From assembly GCA_044220875.1 (NCBI GenBank), contig JBGAQH010000003.1, forward strand, positions 124,001-188,000: a stretch of DNA of 64,000 nucleotides, in the 5' to 3' direction. Shown piece after piece: positions 26,574 to 35,365 of this stretch. Position 1 is the first letter of the stretch; the number at the start of each line of letters is the position of its first letter. Below the pieces are notes generated by a model. It saw only the letters and a list, made by a program, of their open reading frames with translations, searched no databases and was not told the origin of the DNA. The translations under genes and the position numbers were made by a program. The stretch is from JAEUIT01 sp044220875 (GTDB lineage Bacteria > Planctomycetota > Phycisphaerae > Phycisphaerales > SM1A02).

Positions 26574-27851
26574 CTACTTGACCACAACGGCTTTTCGGAA
26601 CTCGGCGCCGAGGATCGCCGCCGCCGGCGCCTTCAGCCAATCCTCGAGGATTCCCGCGTAGACGCTCCGGAAGTCGACGGTGAACTTGAGGTCGCCCTGG
26701 TCAAGGTCGGTCATCGAGGGATGGTCGCCGAGGATCCCCGCCCGCACCGGCGCCCCGACGAGGAACATCGGCGCCGCGGTGCCGTGGTCGGTGCCGTCGC
26801 TCGCGTTCTGCCGGACGCGCCGGCCGAACTCGCTGAAGCACATCGTCAGCACGCGGCCCTCGTTGCCCTGGGCCTTGAGGTCCTTCTGGAAGGCCAGCAG
26901 CGCATCGCCAAGCTGCCGCATCAGATTGCCGTGCGTGCCGAGCTGCCCGCCATGCGTGTCGAAGCCGGAGAGCGATGCGTAGTAGACCCGCGTGCCCATG
27001 CCGTCGCGGATCATCGCGGCGATCGTGCGAAGTTGGGCGGCGAGCCCCGAGCCCGGATACTGGACGAGCGGCTGCCGCGCGACGGCGCTCCTGATGCGCT
27101 CGCTCGAGACCTGGGCGTCGAGCGAGGTGCGCATGAGGAAGCCCATCTGCGTCGAGGGATCGACGCCCTCGAGCGGACCGGCGCGATTGATCGCTTCGTA
27201 GGGCGCTTCGAGCGAGGGATGCAGTTCCTTGCCGAGCCAGCGGAAGAGATCCGCCGACTCGAAGGCGATCGGCTTCTGCACCTCGCCCATCATCGCCAGC
27301 GGCGCCTGGCGTCCGATCGCCACGGCGCCCTCCGGCGTCGGCGTGCCGTTGCAGGTGCAGTCGAAGTAGCGGCCGACCCACCCCGAACCCTTGCCGTCGG
27401 TGCGGGCGGTCTGCCAGATGTCCATCGAGGTGAAGTGCGAGCGGTTCGGATTCGGATAGCCCGTTCCCTGGATGACCGTGGCCAGCCCGCCGTCGTAGAG
27501 CTCCTTGAGCCCGGTGAGATTCGGATGGAGTCCGAGTCCCCTGTCGCGATCGAGGACCAGCGCCTGACCCGTCGCATCGCGCACCGTGCCCGGTCCGCCG
27601 ATCGCCAGCGTCGGCCGGGCCCGGTAGTACTCGGCCGAGCCGAAGGGCACGACCGTGTTGAGCCCGTCGTTGCCGCCACCTAACTGGACGATCACGAGCA
27701 CGCGCTCGTTGGGCGGGCCCGAGCTGCCCTGGGCCGCGAGCATGCCCAGCGCCGACGACTGGATGAAGTGGGGGACGGTCGCCGCCATCGAGGCGAGGGT
27801 GACGCCATGCCGAAGAAAGACGCGGCGCGTAAGTGGGGTCGGGGTCTGCAT
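26574..27851 (-). CDS. DUF1501 family Tat-exported protein
   Basis: 425 residues. A twin-arginine signal (LTRRVFLRHGVTLASMA) begins the protein. The body matches the DUF1501 family, related to the alkaline phosphatase/sulfatase fold: LVIVQLGGGNDGLNTVVP, FTSMDIWQT, LSGFDTHGGQLGTH and FSEFGRRVRQNASDGTDHG are its recognisable blocks. Planctomycetes carry many copies, usually paired with DUF1800 as here (start 16 bases after the DUF1800 stop). Function is not established; an exported hydrolase acting on large substrates has been suggested by fold. Confidence 0.9.
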   Translation of the reverse strand: MQTPTPLTRRVFLRHGVTLASMAATVPHFIQSSALGMLAAQGSSGPPNERVLVIVQLGGGNDGLNTVVPFGSAEYYRARPTLAIGGPGTVRDATGQALVLDRDRGLGLHPNLTGLKELYDGGLATVIQGTGYPNPNRSHFTSMDIWQTARTDGKGSGWVGRYFDCTCNGTPTPEGAVAIGRQAPLAMMGEVQKPIAFESADLFRWLGKELHPSLEAPYEAINRAGPLEGVDPSTQMGFLMRTSLDAQVSSERIRSAVARQPLVQYPGSGLAAQLRTIAAMIRDGMGTRVYYASLSGFDTHGGQLGTHGNLMRQLGDALLAFQKDLKAQGNEGRVLTMCFSEFGRRVRQNASDGTDHGTAAPMFLVGAPVRAGILGDHPSMTDLDQGDLKFTVDFRSVYAGILEDWLKAPAAAILGAEFRKAVVVK

Positions 27852-27867
27852 GGCGGGTCTCGTGGGA

Positions 27868-29382
27868 TCAGCAGAGCTGGTATTCGGGCATCGCGGTGAT
27901 GAGGGTCAGCGCACCGAGCAGGCGGTCGTTCTCCGGCGCCGACGCCGCGCCGGCGAGAAACGCGGTCAGCGCCGCGACGCGGTCGGGATGGGGCTTGCTC
28001 GCCAGCGTGAAGCGAAGCAGGTAGCGGGCGATCGACTCGGGGCCGAGCTCCTCGCCCGGCTCGGCGTTCTGCCGAAGGTCGGCCAGGAGGTGGGTGAGGT
28101 CGCAGCGATCGTCGGTCGTCGGCCAGCCGAACTGGTCGGGGCGCCGGCCGGTGAGGAGGTAGACGAGGAAGTTCTGGCGGACGAAGAGCGTGGCGGTGTT
28201 GATCCAGGAGCGTCCGCCCTCCCAGCCCTTGACGTTCGGCGGCTGGAGCAGGTCCTGGCCCATGAGGTCGCTGGCCCCGGTGAGCGCCGAAATCGAGCGG
28301 ATCGGCGTGCGCAGCGAGCGCACCGCCTGGACGATGAGCTGGATCGGGCTCTTGATGATCGACGCCACGTTGCCGCTCTCGTAGAAGTGCTCGCTGCGGA
28401 AGATCGCCCTGAGCACCGGCTTCAGTTCGAAATTGGCGTCGCGGAAGACCTTGGCCAGGGCCTTCACGAAGGCCTGCATCTCCTCCGGATAGGGCGGCGG
28501 CCGGTCGTTCACGAAGAAGCGGGCGAGCTTGAGGCAGAGGAACTCGCTCGCCCCCGGCTTCTCGAAGAGCAGCCGCACGAAGTCGTCGCCGTCCCAGGTG
28601 CCGCGCTTGCCGAAGAGCGTCTTCGGGTCCGGGTCGTGCTCGCCCCGATTGAAGGAGAAGGCGTCGTCGACGAAGGTGTAGCCGGTGAGGGCCCGGGCCC
28701 CCTCCTTGATGTCCTGCTCGGTGTAGCCGTTGCCCTCGCCGAGCACGAAGAGCTCCATCAGCTCGCGGGCGAGGTTCTCGTTCGGCTGGCGGCGGCGGTT
28801 CTCGTCGTTGTCGAGGTACTTGATCATCGCCGGGTCGCGGATGATCGCGCCGACCAGCTCCCGGAAGTTGCCCGCGGCATGGCTCCGGAAGAGCTCGTTC
28901 TGCCGGGCCATGTGGAAGCTGTCCTCGATCGTGCGGTAGCCGGTCGCGAAGTGCCCGTGCCAGAAGAGCGTGAGCTTCTCCTCGAGCGGACGCGAGGTCT
29001 CGAGGAAGCGGTGCATCCACCATTCGCGCATCGTCGCAAGCTGGGCGCGATCGGCCTGCTGGCGATCGCCCCGCTCACGCTGGAGTCGGGCGAGCGTGAT
29101 CTCGTCGTTGTCGCGTCGCGCGGCGGACGCGATCGCCTGCTCCTCGGCGGTGGGCGGGCGCATGATCGTCGCGTCCCAGCCGTTGGGCGGCGTCAGCGTC
29201 GTCGTGGTCTCGGGGATCTTCTCGAAGTCAATCAGCGAATCGACCGCCTTCGCGAGGCCGAGGTTGGCGATGGTGCGGACCTGCTCGGGCGTGCCGCCGA
29301 ATCCGGCGCGATGCAGGAGGTGCAGCGCTTTCCAGTAGTCAAACTGCTGTGCCGGAAGCGGTCGAAGGGGATTCGCTGCCAT
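27868..29382 (-). CDS. DUF1800 family protein
   Basis: 504 residues. The DUF1800 pattern is clear: HLLHRAGFGGTPEQV near the start, WWMHRFLETSRPLEEKLTLFWHGHFATG, NELFRSHAAGNFRELV, NENLARELMELFVLGEGNGYTEQDIKEGARALTGY, and LQPPNVKGWEGGRSWIN. The protein is predicted helical, and no signal peptide is evident. It precedes the DUF1501 gene with 16 bases between them, so the pair forms an operon whose products probably act together. Biochemical role unknown. Confidence 0.9.
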   Translation of the reverse strand: MAANPLRPLPAQQFDYWKALHLLHRAGFGGTPEQVRTIANLGLAKAVDSLIDFEKIPETTTTLTPPNGWDATIMRPPTAEEQAIASAARRDNDEITLARLQRERGDRQQADRAQLATMREWWMHRFLETSRPLEEKLTLFWHGHFATGYRTIEDSFHMARQNELFRSHAAGNFRELVGAIIRDPAMIKYLDNDENRRRQPNENLARELMELFVLGEGNGYTEQDIKEGARALTGYTFVDDAFSFNRGEHDPDPKTLFGKRGTWDGDDFVRLLFEKPGASEFLCLKLARFFVNDRPPPYPEEMQAFVKALAKVFRDANFELKPVLRAIFRSEHFYESGNVASIIKSPIQLIVQAVRSLRTPIRSISALTGASDLMGQDLLQPPNVKGWEGGRSWINTATLFVRQNFLVYLLTGRRPDQFGWPTTDDRCDLTHLLADLRQNAEPGEELGPESIARYLLRFTLASKPHPDRVAALTAFLAGAASAPENDRLLGALTLITAMPEYQLC

Positions 29383-29493
29383 GGCATGGGTTCCCGCACG
29401 ACGTAGGGGGAGTTGACGGGGAGAGCGGCGACCGCGACGTCGCCGGCCCTCAGAGACTACCGACGGCGCCCGCGGTCCGCAGCGCCGTCCTGT

Positions 29494-30672
29494 TCAAATC
29501 GACGCCGAATCTGAAACGCCTGCGCGGCGCGCCGGGCCGAGCACGCTCCGACCAAGCAGGGCGGCGAGCAGGACCGCGGCCAGGGCAATCGGCAGCATCC
29601 AGGTCTTCAGGCCGATGAACCCCGCAGCACACAGCGGCGACAGGAGCGCGATGAGGACCGTGAAGAGTCCGATCGCCCGTCGGTTGAGCGGCCACGCCCG
29701 CATGCCGAGTCGTTCGGCGGTGCGCATCGGCACGAAGAGGAGGACGTAAGCGGGAAAGAGGAGGCCGTAGCAGCCGAGGAACAGGAGATAGGCGGTCTCG
29801 AGGGTCCCGCCGACAAGCCCCCAACATTCGGCAACGGCGAGACCGCCCAAGGCCGGCCCGAGGATCGCCCAGCGGCGCAGCCGGATGCTGTGCGGCACCG
29901 GCGAGAGCCGCAGCTCCCGCAGGTGCACGGCGATGGTGAAGAGGAGTTGCGTTGTCAGGTGAGTCAGGATCGGCGCCGTCGGGTCGAGGGTCCCGGTCGC
30001 GCCGTAGGCCACGGTCATCAGGATGATCGGAAGAAAGGTCACGCCGAAGACGCCGAAGGCGTGGACGCTCGGCGCGAGCTGTCGGGCACGATGGAACGTG
30101 CGATCCAGCCAGGGACAGAGCAGGAAGCCGAAGGCGATGATCGGTGCGGTCATCGCGAGCGAAAGCCGCGTCTCGTGGCCCTCCGCCGATGCGGCACCGA
30201 GGCGGCCCACGCCAAGCGCGACCCACGTCGCGTAGGACGCGGCGGCGGCGAGCGAACCGAGCCACGGCCACCAGCGGTCGGGCAGGATGCTGAGAATCGT
30301 GCCGACGACGATGGCCCCAAAGCAGGCGAGCCAGGTGACCGGCACCGGCGAGGAGATCGGCTCATCGCGAAGCTGGAGGAGCCACGTCGCGAGGAAGGCC
30401 ACGAAGAAGACCTGATAGGCGACGGTGATGGCGGAGAAGAGGGCCATCGCCCCGGCGTGTTCGGCGCAGAGCCGTTCGCTCCGCTCGCGCGAGCAGACGT
30501 AGCCGAAGCCCGCGCACCCGAGGACGTTGAAGGTCGCGAAGACCCAGAAGCCAGGCCAGCCCCAATGGCGCAGCAGGATCACCGGCAGGTACATGCCGAT
30601 GCACCACGTCCAACTCGAGGAGCAGAAGAGTCCCCAGCCCGCGGTCGAGGCAAGGGAGCGAATCGAGGCCAT
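29494..30672 (-). CDS. Polytopic membrane protein of unknown function
   Basis: 392 residues, with about eleven hydrophobic segments spread along the full length (for example YLPVILLRHWGWPGFWVFATFNVLG, VAYQVFFVAFLATWLL and IGLFTVLIALLSPLCAAGFIG). The N-terminal W-G-W-P-G-F-W motif in the first loop and the even helix distribution suggest a transporter-like fold, possibly distantly related to solute/sodium symporters. No catalytic motif is visible. It is monocistronic, between the DUF1800 gene and a hotdog-fold gene. Confidence 0.65.
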   Translation of the reverse strand: MASIRSLASTAGWGLFCSSSWTWCIGMYLPVILLRHWGWPGFWVFATFNVLGCAGFGYVCSRERSERLCAEHAGAMALFSAITVAYQVFFVAFLATWLLQLRDEPISSPVPVTWLACFGAIVVGTILSILPDRWWPWLGSLAAAASYATWVALGVGRLGAASAEGHETRLSLAMTAPIIAFGFLLCPWLDRTFHRARQLAPSVHAFGVFGVTFLPIILMTVAYGATGTLDPTAPILTHLTTQLLFTIAVHLRELRLSPVPHSIRLRRWAILGPALGGLAVAECWGLVGGTLETAYLLFLGCYGLLFPAYVLLFVPMRTAERLGMRAWPLNRRAIGLFTVLIALLSPLCAAGFIGLKTWMLPIALAAVLLAALLGRSVLGPARRAGVSDSASI

Positions 30673-30743
30673 GGCCGGAATGTACCCCGAAACCGATGCG
30701 CCTCACGGGCGTTGACCGCGCGGGTCGCCCGCCAGCCGAATCG

Positions 30744-31436
30744 CTAGCGAGCCGCATCGTCGGCGCGCGGGGCGGGCTCGACGTGCTTCGCGTGACGCCG
30801 TCGCTCGCGGCGGGCCCGGGCCATTTCCTTCGGCGTGCAGTGGAAGGTGATGTTGCACTTTCCGACGAGCATCTCGCGGCCCCGCTTGCGAAGCTGCTGG
30901 CGGATCTCCATCTCGAGATCGATGTTGAACTCGCCGCCGGCCTTCAGCTTCTCGTCGATGTCCTCGCTCTTGACCACCACGTAGATCGCCGGGCCGAAGC
31001 AGGGCCGCAGGAAGCGGTAGTTCATGTGCTTGCAGACGACGGTGAAGTCGCCGCCGCACTTGGCGAAGAGGTACATCCCGCCGGCGACCTCGGAGTTGCC
31101 CAGGAGCGCCGCCCCGGCCATCGCGTTGTACCAGTTGCGGTTGAAGCGCGTGAACGGGAGGACCGCGACGAACCGGTTGGTGCCGTCCTCGCCCTGGCGG
31201 AGGAGCGAGATGCCCGAGCGGTAGGCGAAGGGCAGGTAGATGAGCGAGAAGAAGCGATGGAAGAACTGGTTCTTCGTCGCCAGGCGCGAGCAGTACGCCT
31301 CGATGCGCTGCATCCAGGTCTTCTTCGGCTCGGTCGTTCCGCGCGGGCCACGCTGACGGCCCGGGCGATCAGCGCGCTCGTGGCGTTCGGGCTCGTCGGC
31401 GAGCGGCGAGGATGTGGAGACCGGAGCGTGCGTCAC
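30744..31436 (-). CDS. DUF4442-type hotdog-fold protein
   Basis: 230 residues if started at the GTG at 31436; an ATG at 31313 would give 189. High third-position G+C continues up to 31436, which favours the longer form. The core, about residues 45-190, matches the DUF4442 hotdog/thioesterase-like family: FVAVLPFTRFNRNWYNAMAGAALLGNSEVAGGMYLF, then VCKHMNYRFLRPCFGP and GKCNITFHCTP. Many hotdog proteins hydrolyse acyl-CoA or acyl-ACP thioesters, but an active residue is not obvious here. The C-terminus is basic and low-complexity. It is divergent from the sugar isomerase-like gene. Confidence 0.65.
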   Translation of the reverse strand: MTHAPVSTSSPLADEPERHERADRPGRQRGPRGTTEPKKTWMQRIEAYCSRLATKNQFFHRFFSLIYLPFAYRSGISLLRQGEDGTNRFVAVLPFTRFNRNWYNAMAGAALLGNSEVAGGMYLFAKCGGDFTVVCKHMNYRFLRPCFGPAIYVVVKSEDIDEKLKAGGEFNIDLEMEIRQQLRKRGREMLVGKCNITFHCTPKEMARARRERRRHAKHVEPAPRADDAAR

Positions 31437-31562
31437 GGGGAGGCGGCATGGTACGGAGAGGCGGCGCCAGCTTCCACTACACTCGGCGCTTCGCGTCCGA
31501 AAACGCGATGGATTCTCGCGACGCCCACATGGCATCGTCCGCGCCGCAGCACAGGTCAACGC

Positions 31563-32396
31563 ATGAGCACTGCCCCTCGCCTCGGAGTCTGTTCGTGGTC
31601 CCTTCGTCCCGCCTCGCCCGCCGAGCTCATTGAGCGGGTGCGAGCGTGCGGTGTGGATGCGGTGCAGCTTGCCCTCACGCCGCTGGTCGAGACGCCGCTG
31701 GTCTGGGCCGAGGCCGGCCGACTCCTGCGCGAGGCGGGGATCACGGTGCTCTCGGGCATGCTCGAGACCGTGGGGGAGGATTACTCGTCGATCGACGCGA
31801 TCGCCCGCACCGGCGGCGTCCGTCCGACCACGACCTGGCCCGCGACGCGGGAGCGGGCGGCGCGGGTCGCCGGCATGGCCCGCTCGCTCGGACTTCGGCT
31901 GGTCACGTTCCACGCGGGGTTCCTGCCCCACGACCCGGCCGACCCCGAGCGGATGACCATGATGAATCGCCTGCGGGAGATCGCCGCGCTCTTCGGCGCC
32001 CACGGCATCGCCATCGCCTTCGAGACGGGTCAGGAGCCGGCGCACACCCTCGTGGCCTGCCTCGAGCAGCTTGCCCAGCCTTCCATCGGCGTGAACTTCG
32101 ATCCGGCCAACATGCTCCTCTACGGTTCTGGCGATCCGGTCGCGGCTCTTCGCCTGCTCGCGCCCTGGGTGCGTCAGGTGCACCTCAAGGATGCGGTTGC
32201 CAGCGGCGTCGCCGGGCAGTGGGGTCGCGAGGTGCCATTGGGAACGGGACAGGTCGACTGGAAGGCCTTCTTCGCCGAGGTCGCCCGGTGCCCGCACCGA
32301 CCGAACCTCGTCATCGAGCGCGAGGCCGGCGACCAGCGCGTGCGGGACGTCGTGACGGCGCGGGAATTCGCCGAACGCTTCCGGGGCGGGGCATGA
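31563..32396 (+). CDS. Xylose isomerase-like TIM-barrel (sugar phosphate isomerase/epimerase family)
   Basis: 277 residues from the ATG at 31563. It has the AP_endonuc_2/xylose isomerase-like barrel: GVCSWSLRPASPAELIERVRACGVDAVQL at the first strands, VTFHAGFLP with the metal-ligand histidine region, FETGQEPAH, NFDPANMLLYG, and QVHLKDAV near the end. Members isomerise or epimerise sugars and inositols with divalent metal. Exact substrate unknown. A TACACT -10-like element occurs about 85 bases upstream. It ends 18 bases before the convergent YVTN protein gene. Confidence 0.8.
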   Translation: MSTAPRLGVCSWSLRPASPAELIERVRACGVDAVQLALTPLVETPLVWAEAGRLLREAGITVLSGMLETVGEDYSSIDAIARTGGVRPTTTWPATRERAARVAGMARSLGLRLVTFHAGFLPHDPADPERMTMMNRLREIAALFGAHGIAIAFETGQEPAHTLVACLEQLAQPSIGVNFDPANMLLYGSGDPVAALRLLAPWVRQVHLKDAVASGVAGQWGREVPLGTGQVDWKAFFAEVARCPHRPNLVIEREAGDQRVRDVVTAREFAERFRGGA

Positions 32397-32413
32397 GTGC
32401 GGGCGAGGCCCGC

Positions 32414-34939
32414 TCAGCCGATCGGCGTCCACGCACCTAACAGTTGGGCCAAGTCGGCGGGACCGACGGCGCCGTCGCCGTCGAGGTCGGCGCTGCCGCC
32501 GGCGCCGCCCCACGCCCCGAGGAGCAGGGCGAGGTCGGCCGGTCCGACCGTGCCGTCGCCGTCGAGGTCGCCGAAGACTCCTCCGCCCGAAAGGTGCACG
32601 ATGTCGACGCCGTCCGGCACGCCGGGCCAGGTGGCGACGGCCACGTTGAGCTGCGGGCTGAACTTCATGTCCGGCGCCGAGCCCGAGATCGGGATCGTCT
32701 CGATGATCGAGCTGTTCGCGCCGTCGGCCGCGATCCGGATCAGGCTGCCGTCGTCGCTGGTGACGATGTACTCGTCGCGGTCGGCGAGGTACTCGCCCTC
32801 GCGCGGCAGGCCCGGCAGCGGAATGGAGGCGACGACCGCGAAGCTCCCGAGGTCGACGACGTCGATCGCCGGCGACTGGAAGGAGTTTCGCCCGACGTAC
32901 AGATGCTGGCCGTCGGCGTCGAGGGCCATGTCCAGCGGGAAGTCGATGCCGACCGCGGTGCCCTGGGCGAGGAAGGTGCCGTTGTCGTTCTCGATGACCA
33001 ACACGTCGTCGCTGAAGGAATCGGCGACGAAGAGCCGGGTGCCGTCGGGACTGAAGGTCACGCGAATCGGGAAGTCCCCGGTCGGCACGTTGGCGACGAT
33101 CGCATGCGTCTGGGTGTCCACGATGCGGAGGATGTCGTCGAAGCTGATCGTCAGGGCGAGGTACTTCCCGTCGGGGGAGAGCTCCATCCCCGAGACCTCG
33201 GAGTAGGTGTAGCCGTTCGCCGCGCCCATCTGGCCGATGGGGAAGGAAGTCTGCACCGAGCTGTTCGCGCCGTTGAGGTTGATGAAGTAGAGGGCATCGA
33301 CGCCCGCGACGGTGCAGACGTAGGCCTTGGTGCCGTCCGCGGAGATCCGCACCCGCGTCGGCCGCTGGGGCGTGTTGAGCGTCTTGACGACCTGGCCCAA
33401 CGCGACGTCAATGACGGAAACGGTGTTCGAGTCGCCGTTGCAGACGAGGGCGTATTGTCCGTTGGGGGTGAACGCGGACTCGCGCGGCACGTCGCCGGTG
33501 TCGATCGTCGCGATCACCGTTTCGGTCACGAGGCTGACGATCGAGACGTTGCGGCTCACCGAGTTGGCGATGAGGGCCTTGGTGCCGTCGGGCGAGATGG
33601 CGATCTGGTTCGGTGCGTCGGCCTCGGGCGCCGGACCGCTGCGGGTGTAGCCCTTGAAGGTCGAGCTCGCCCCGTTCAGGGCGTAGGCGTAGACCTCTTC
33701 GCGAAAGCGGTTGTTGAGGGCGACGACCACGTTGGTCGAGGGACTCGCCGCGGCGTCGACGCAGGGGCCGAAGCTGATCGTCGCGGCGAGGGTCCGGGTC
33801 GCGAGGTTGATCACCGAGGCGTTGAAGTTCGAGACGAAGGCCCACTGGTGGTCGGCGGAGATCTCGATGTCGCCGGGGCTCCCGGTGTTGACCGTCGAGT
33901 CGATCGCCCCGGTGGCGAGGTTCACGAAGACGACGCTGTTGAGCGCCGCGGCCATCACGTGCTGCTTGTTCGGCGTGAGCCGGGCGATGAAGGGATCGAG
34001 CGACTGGGTGACCGCGAACGCGCCGGTGACCGACTTCGTCGCGAGGTTCACGACCGAGACGTGCGAGGTCGCGCCGTCGTGGACGATCGCGGCGATCGTG
34101 CCGTCGTCGCTGATGTCGACCGCCGAGGGGGAGGGATCGACCGCGAGGCTCGCGCTCACCGCGCCGGTGGCGGTGTCGTAGAGCGTGACCTTGCCGCCGC
34201 CGCGCCACGGCAGCACGATGGTGTGGCCGTCGGGGGTGAGGTCGAAGCTCGTGGTGAGCTCGCCGCCGATCGCGAAGGCGGGGGTGAAGAAGAAGCCGAT
34301 CACCCCCTGCGGCGTGCTCGGGAAGCTCAGCGTCTCGCTCATGGTGGCGAGGTCGATGATCGAGAAGCTCGACGCGACGCCGTCGTTGATCACGCCGACG
34401 ATGGCCTTCGAACCGTCGGCGGTCGCGAGCACGCGGAAGGGCTGGGTCCCCGTCACCGGCACGTCGGCGACGCGGGTCTTCGTCGCGATGTCGACGACCG
34501 AGATGGTGTTGTCGAAGACGTTGGTCGAGAGCGCGTACGCGCCGTCGCCGCTGATCGCGACGTCGATCGGATAGTCGCCGACGGGCACGCTCGCTGCGAT
34601 CTGGACCGTCGCGAGGTCGATGAAGACCATGAGGTCGGTGTCGCGGTTCACGACGACCGCGTATTGGCCGTTGGGGGTGATCGCGACGGACCGGGGCATG
34701 TCGCCCTCGGGATCGCTGTCGAGGGAGACGAAGCTCGTCGTCGAGCCGCCCGCGACGCCTCCCTCGTGCGGGGGCTCCTGCCGCCGCGGGCTGCCGCTCG
34801 CCGGCGCGGAGCCGAAGCGCACGGGATCGCAGAAGATCCGCCGTGTCGTGACCTGGGCGGAGCGGTCCTGCTCGCCGGCCGCGGCGGCGCCGGCGGCGCA
34901 GAGCGAAAGACAGAGGGCGGCAAGGAAGGGGCGCGGCAT
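32414..34939 (-). CDS. Secreted YVTN-type beta-propeller protein with dockerin-like tail
   Basis: 841 residues from the ATG at 34939, with AGGAG ten bases upstream. The signal peptide is MPRPFLAALCLSLCAAG. Residues 60-760 are repeated YVTN/surface-layer propeller blades: IAISPDGTKALIANSVSRNVSIV, VRISADGTKAYVCTVAG and IDLATVQIAASVPVGDYPIDVAI recur at about 42-residue spacing, enough for two propellers. The tail carries two dockerin-like loops (GDLDGDGTVGPADLALLLG and DLDGDGAVGPADLAQLLG). Surface attachment through the tail is inferred; such propellers usually mediate binding. Confidence 0.85.
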   Translation of the reverse strand: MPRPFLAALCLSLCAAGAAAAGEQDRSAQVTTRRIFCDPVRFGSAPASGSPRRQEPPHEGGVAGGSTTSFVSLDSDPEGDMPRSVAITPNGQYAVVVNRDTDLMVFIDLATVQIAASVPVGDYPIDVAISGDGAYALSTNVFDNTISVVDIATKTRVADVPVTGTQPFRVLATADGSKAIVGVINDGVASSFSIIDLATMSETLSFPSTPQGVIGFFFTPAFAIGGELTTSFDLTPDGHTIVLPWRGGGKVTLYDTATGAVSASLAVDPSPSAVDISDDGTIAAIVHDGATSHVSVVNLATKSVTGAFAVTQSLDPFIARLTPNKQHVMAAALNSVVFVNLATGAIDSTVNTGSPGDIEISADHQWAFVSNFNASVINLATRTLAATISFGPCVDAAASPSTNVVVALNNRFREEVYAYALNGASSTFKGYTRSGPAPEADAPNQIAISPDGTKALIANSVSRNVSIVSLVTETVIATIDTGDVPRESAFTPNGQYALVCNGDSNTVSVIDVALGQVVKTLNTPQRPTRVRISADGTKAYVCTVAGVDALYFINLNGANSSVQTSFPIGQMGAANGYTYSEVSGMELSPDGKYLALTISFDDILRIVDTQTHAIVANVPTGDFPIRVTFSPDGTRLFVADSFSDDVLVIENDNGTFLAQGTAVGIDFPLDMALDADGQHLYVGRNSFQSPAIDVVDLGSFAVVASIPLPGLPREGEYLADRDEYIVTSDDGSLIRIAADGANSSIIETIPISGSAPDMKFSPQLNVAVATWPGVPDGVDIVHLSGGGVFGDLDGDGTVGPADLALLLGAWGGAGGSADLDGDGAVGPADLAQLLGAWTPIG

Positions 34940-35069
34940 GTCGGCGTTCTCCTGGCGCGACCGCCCGTGGATCGGGCCGCCGCGAATCGCCGAACGTACG
35001 CCATGACGGGGGGCACGAGCAAGGGTCGAGGGCGAAGTTCCCTCGCCTCGGGTGCGGTACCCTACGGCC

Positions 35070-35363
35070 ATGCCGACGTATGTCTATGCAGTGGTGCTTC
35101 CCGACGGCAGCGACGGCCGCGTCTTCGAGGTGGTCCAGCGGATGAGCGACGCTCCGCTCACCAGGCACCCGGAGAGCGGCGAGCCCGTGCGGCGGCTGGT
35201 GACGGCGCCCAACCTCTCGCTCCAGTGGAGCGAGGGCGCGAGCCGCGACAAGCTGAGCGACAAGAACCTCGAGCGCCTCGGCTTCACCAAGTACCAGAAC
35301 GCCGGCGGCGGGAAGTTCGAGAAGCGCGCCGGCGCGGGCCCCGATTCGATCTCGGCGGACTGA
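35070..35363 (+). CDS. FmdB-like small protein lacking the zinc-ribbon cysteines
   Basis: 97 residues. MPTYVYAVVLPDGSDGRVFEVVQRMSDAPL follows the FmdB/zinc-ribbon regulatory family almost position by position, including the MPTYxY start and QxMSDxPL turn. The two CxxC pairs that hold zinc in the family are absent: the first is replaced by V-L-P-D-G and the second by R-H-P-E-S-G. The C-terminus (KYQNAGGGKFEKRAG) also resembles the family. It lies two bases before ligA and is probably cotranscribed. Function unknown. Confidence 0.7.
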   Translation: MPTYVYAVVLPDGSDGRVFEVVQRMSDAPLTRHPESGEPVRRLVTAPNLSLQWSEGASRDKLSDKNLERLGFTKYQNAGGGKFEKRAGAGPDSISAD

Positions 35364-35365
35364 CG

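Noticed and set aside
31437..31535. Upstream extension of the hotdog-fold gene to an ATG at 31535
   Set aside because: Third-position G+C drops upstream of 31436 and the added residues look random, so a GTG at 31436 is the better start.
35070..35140. The FmdB-like gene treated as a zinc ribbon protein
   Set aside because: The zinc-binding cysteines are absent, so that functional label is not supported although the family resemblance is kept.
32444..35365. An upstream continuation of the ligA frame of more than 900 codons
   Set aside because: It lies antisense to the YVTN protein gene and across the FmdB-like gene; LigA has its normal start at 35366 and normal length.
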